In this document: positions 61,179-64,000 of the stretch, piece after piece
Layout of the letters: every line of letters starts with the position of its first letter
Numbering within the stretch: the first letter of the stretch is position 1
Assembly (NCBI GenBank): GCA_963693085.1
Contig: OY856412.1
Coordinates: 1,061,284,744 to 1,061,348,743 of the forward strand
Reading direction: 5' to 3'
Length of the DNA: 64,000 nt
From: Alisma plantago-aquatica
Taxonomy: Eukaryota > Streptophyta > Magnoliopsida > Alismatales > Alismataceae
Program-made: the position numbers and the translations under genes
The notes under the pieces: model-generated
What the model saw: only the letters and a program-made list of their open reading frames with translations
Databases searched by the model: none
What the model was told of the DNA's origin: nothing

Positions 61179-61347
61179 TGTTAGCGGAATACGTAAAACG
61201 GAACAGCCGCAATGTGTGTGTTGCGCAAGGCAACGTGAGAGTTCCCAATAGGGCTCTTCTCTTTATTTATATAAAGGAGTAAATTGCACATAGGTACAGC
61301 AGTAATGAAAAATAGAAAATAAAGACATAAAGAAAGATACATTAACA
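61179..61347 (-). repeat. Copia F 3' LTR
   Basis: 169 bp. The minus strand begins TGTTAATG and ends CGCTAACA, so the ends are TG...CA with a 5-bp inverted match (TGTTA/TAACA). TATA-centred repeat at 61261-61276. Confidence 0.85.
61261..61276 (-). promoter_or_regulatory. TATA-centred inverted repeat in Copia F LTR
   Basis: CTTTAT (61261-61266) and ATAAAG (61271-61276) around ttat. Confidence 0.55.
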
Positions 61348-61354
61348 CTCCCCC

Positions 61355-64000
61355 TCAAGCTGGAGTGTACACATTGTGGATGCCCAGCTTGCCACATAAA
61401 TTCTGGAACACTGCTGGACCTAATGGCTTTGTCAAGATGTCAGCTAATTGATCCTCAGACTTGACATATGGTGTCACAACATTGCCATTCTTTATCTGAT
61501 CTCTGATGAAGTGACAGTCAACTTCTATATGCTTTGTACGCTCATGGAAGACAGGATTCCTGGCAATATGTATAGTAGATTGATTGTCACACTTGAGTGT
61601 CATGGGAGATTGAATCGAAATCTTCAACTCAGATAAGACAGATTTGATCCATTGTAATTCACAGCATGCATGTGCCATAGCACGGTATTCAGCTTCAGTA
61701 CTAGACCGCGCTACCACCTGTTGTTTCTTGCTTTTCCAAGTGATCAAATGGTCACCAAGGAAAGTGCAGTAGCCAGAAGTAGATCTTCTATCAATCTGAT
61801 TGCCAGCCCAATCTGCATCTGCATAACCTGTCAGAACCAAAGGTGATGAGGAGCTCTTTGGTTTGTAATAAGTGATTCCCTTTCCAGGAGCACTTTTCAG
61901 ATATCTCAGAATCCTACATACAGCTGTCCAGTGTGACTGTCGTGGTGTGCACATATGTTGACTCACCACTCCTACAGCAAAAGAAATATCGGGTCTTGTT
62001 ACAGTTAGATAGATTAACTTCCCAACTATTTTCCTGTAGTGTCCTGGATCTGAATACTCAGTGTCATCATCCATCTCCTTGGTGTGATAATCCATAGGAG
62101 TGGATACTGGCTTAGAATCAGTCATGCATGTTTCCTGTAGCAAGTCCAGCACATACTTCCTCTGAGATAGGTTTATACCTGCATGGGATCTAAGAACCTC
62201 AATCCCTAGAAAATATCTCAGTTTCCCCAGGTCCTTTGTGTGAAAGTGTTTTTGTAATCCTTCCTTCACACGTGATATACCTGTAGAATCGCTGCCAGTA
62301 ATCACAATATCATCAACATAGACAGCAATAATGATAGACCCACAAGAAGAGTTTGAATAAAATAGAGAGTGATCAGTCATGGAACGAGAGAAACCCATCT
62401 GTAAAACAACAGCACTGAACTTGTCAAACCAAGCTCTAGGAGATTGCTTTAGCCCATATATAGCTTTCTTCAGTTTGCACACTTTCTGACACTCCCCCTG
62501 AGCAACAAAACCAGGTGGTTGCTCCATATATACCTCTTCTTGGAGATCACCATGAAGAAAAGCGTTCTTGACTTCCAGCTGAAAAATAGGCCAGTCAAAG
62601 GTAGTAGCAAGTGATATAAGGATCCGTACAAAGTTCAAACGAGCAACTGCAGAAAAAGTCTCAAAGAAGTCAACTCTATATGTTTGTGTGTAGCCTTTTG
62701 CTACCAATCTAGCCTTCAGCCTTTCAACAGATCCATCAGGGTTGTGTTTGACTGTGAAAACCCATCTGCAGCCCACAATTTTCTTTCCTGCAGGTAAGTC
62801 GACAAGATCCCATGTGCCATTGTCTAATAGAGCAGATATTTCCACCTGCATTGCCTGTTTCCAACCACTGTCCTTCATAGCATCTAAATGATTTCTTGGT
62901 GTCGTAATTGAGTCCATCCCAACAGCAAATGCACGAGCCTGTGTAGATAAGTGGGACAAACAACACACATTGGATATGGGATGTCTAATAGTACATGAAC
63001 GAATACCTTTCCTGACAGCAATAGGAACATCAAGATCAGAAGCTTCTGCAGGAATCTCGTGAGTAGAAGACGATGGAGGAAGCTCAGAGACTGGTGTCGC
63101 TGCCTCATCTGGATTCTGTCTACCTCGCCTGTGATACACCTGTGAATAGGGCTGAATGACAGGTGCATCATCATGCTGCATGTCCTGAATAATAATGGGT
63201 GGCACTCCCTCACTCGGCACATGTGGTGCCACTCGCTCACTTTGAATTGGGGGTGGCACTCTCTCCCTCAATTGCTCCCCCTTGCTCATAGAATTTGCAA
63301 AATATGGAGTGGTTTCATGAAAAGTGACATCCTTAGAAACAAACATACGACGCAAACTAGGACAATAACACTTGTAACCTTTACTCGTACCAGAGTACCC
63401 AAGGAACAAGGTTTTAACAGACCTAGGTGAAAGTTTGTCTTGTTTAGGATCAAAATTATGAACGAGGATGTACAACCAAACACCCGAAGAGGAACATGAA
63501 AAGGTTGATCCATAGGGCGTAAAACAGAGAAGGGAGTGTGTCCATGCAAAACGGAGGAGGGCTGTCTATTAATCAAAAAACATGCGGTGAGAAGGGCTTC
63601 AGACTAGAACCGTTTAGGCACATTTGATTCAAACATGAGGGATCGAGTAACATCCAAAAGATGGCGATTCTTTCTCTCAGCAACTCCATTCTGCATAGGG
63701 GTGTGAGGACAGGATGTATGATGAATCATCCCAACCGAACTACAAAATTCATTCATCGCTTTCTGAACATATTCGAGAGCATTGTCAGATTGAAAAGTCT
63801 TGATGTTGCAATTAAATTGAACTTGAATTTCTTTATGAAAATATTTAATGATGGAAAGCACAGACTCACGACTTTTCAACAAATAAATCCATGTCATGCG
63901 AGAGTAATCATCCACAAAGGAAATAAAATAGCTAAAGCCATTATAACTTTGGTCTTTAACAGGACCCCACACATCACTATGGACTAACTCAAACGGACTA
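61355..64000 (-). pseudogene. Copia F pol: integrase-RT-RNase H
   Basis: Integrase core from the window end (VDDYSRMTWIYL, FQSDNALEYVQ, QNGVAERKNRH). TAG near 63607 replaces the Trp of FWSEA. A frameshift near 63470 precedes a 706-codon frame (61355-63475) with FLGYSGTSKGYKC, the linker SDLDVPIAVRKGIRSC, and reverse transcriptase RLKARLVAKGYTQTY, QLEVKNAFLHGDL and YVDDIVITGSD. RNase H has GYADADWAGNQIDRRSTSGY and ARSSTEAEYRAMAH, and the end is HNVYTPA. In motif A the usual LDV is LEV (Glu for the first catalytic Asp, near 62573), which would probably abolish polymerase activity. RNase H looks intact. Confidence 0.92.

Larger units (their letters stand above)
61179..64000 (-). mobile_element. 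Copia F (incomplete at window end)
   Basis: A minus-strand Copia inserted into the Copia E linker. 3' LTR 61179-61347, polypurine-tract complement (ctccccctcaagctgg) from 61348, then pol from 61355 to the window end. Its 5' LTR and gag lie beyond 64000. It is a different family from A/B/C by LTR sequence and by its longer linker. Confidence 0.93.

Overview
This window is plant nuclear DNA, from an angiosperm I cannot name. It is almost entirely nested transposable elements. The evidence is several Ty1/copia elements primed by initiator-Met tRNA, chromodomain Ty3/gypsy elements with LTRs over 5 kb, RTE-type and L1-type LINE remnants, and small DNA transposons. The one non-transposon gene is a broken receptor-like cytoplasmic kinase of the CRCK type. 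I see no rRNA or tRNA gene and no CRISPR array.

Layout. 1-2.4 kb: AT-rich DNA with a microsatellite. 2374-5009: a non-coding LTR retroelement (N1). 6083-6980: a terminal-inverted-repeat element with GGACAC arrays. 7758-9861: an ORF1-only L1-like LINE with a 16-bp target duplication, sitting in the interior of a second non-coding LTR element (G), whose LTR is 11159-11358. From about 12.2 to 40.9 kb an old minus-strand Copia (B) is split by two insertions. The first is Copia A (12493-21666, minus), itself split by a gag-less plus-strand Copia H (13471-17665). The second is a 15.3-kb gypsy/Tekay-like element T1 (22035-37372) with 5.2-kb LTRs.

42550-43965 holds four in-phase kinase exons. 44.3-46.3 kb is an RTE LINE remnant carrying a MULE-like insertion (44435-45120). 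From about 46.3 to 61.2 kb a plus-strand Copia (E) is interrupted by an hAT-like element with a giant TA tract (47380-48517) and by a second Tekay-like element D (from 49547). D carries the young Copia C (51542-56849). Copia F (61179 to the window end, minus) is inserted in the tail of E.

Most insertion events are fixed by target-site duplications read directly: agtat (H), gggta/gggca (A), gattg (T1), gagat (C), gactcgac (hAT-like), atggatccat (MULE-like), a 16-mer (LINE) and ggtat/gttat (N1). The relative order of insertion can therefore be read: B before A before H; B before T1; RTE before the MULE-like element; E before D before C; E before F and before the hAT-like element.

Points of most interest: (1) the giant Tekay LTRs carry arrays of AACGG palindromes and telo-box-like motifs, and palindrome units have been gained and lost between the two LTRs of one element; (2) the LTRs of several different elements place the TATA box inside a short inverted repeat; (3) three long pol frames have lost reverse-transcriptase catalytic residues, including one element whose LTRs differ at a single base; (4) two related elements have LTR ends that are not TG...CA; (5) one Copia lacks gag and one LINE lacks ORF2, so both would depend on proteins from elsewhere.
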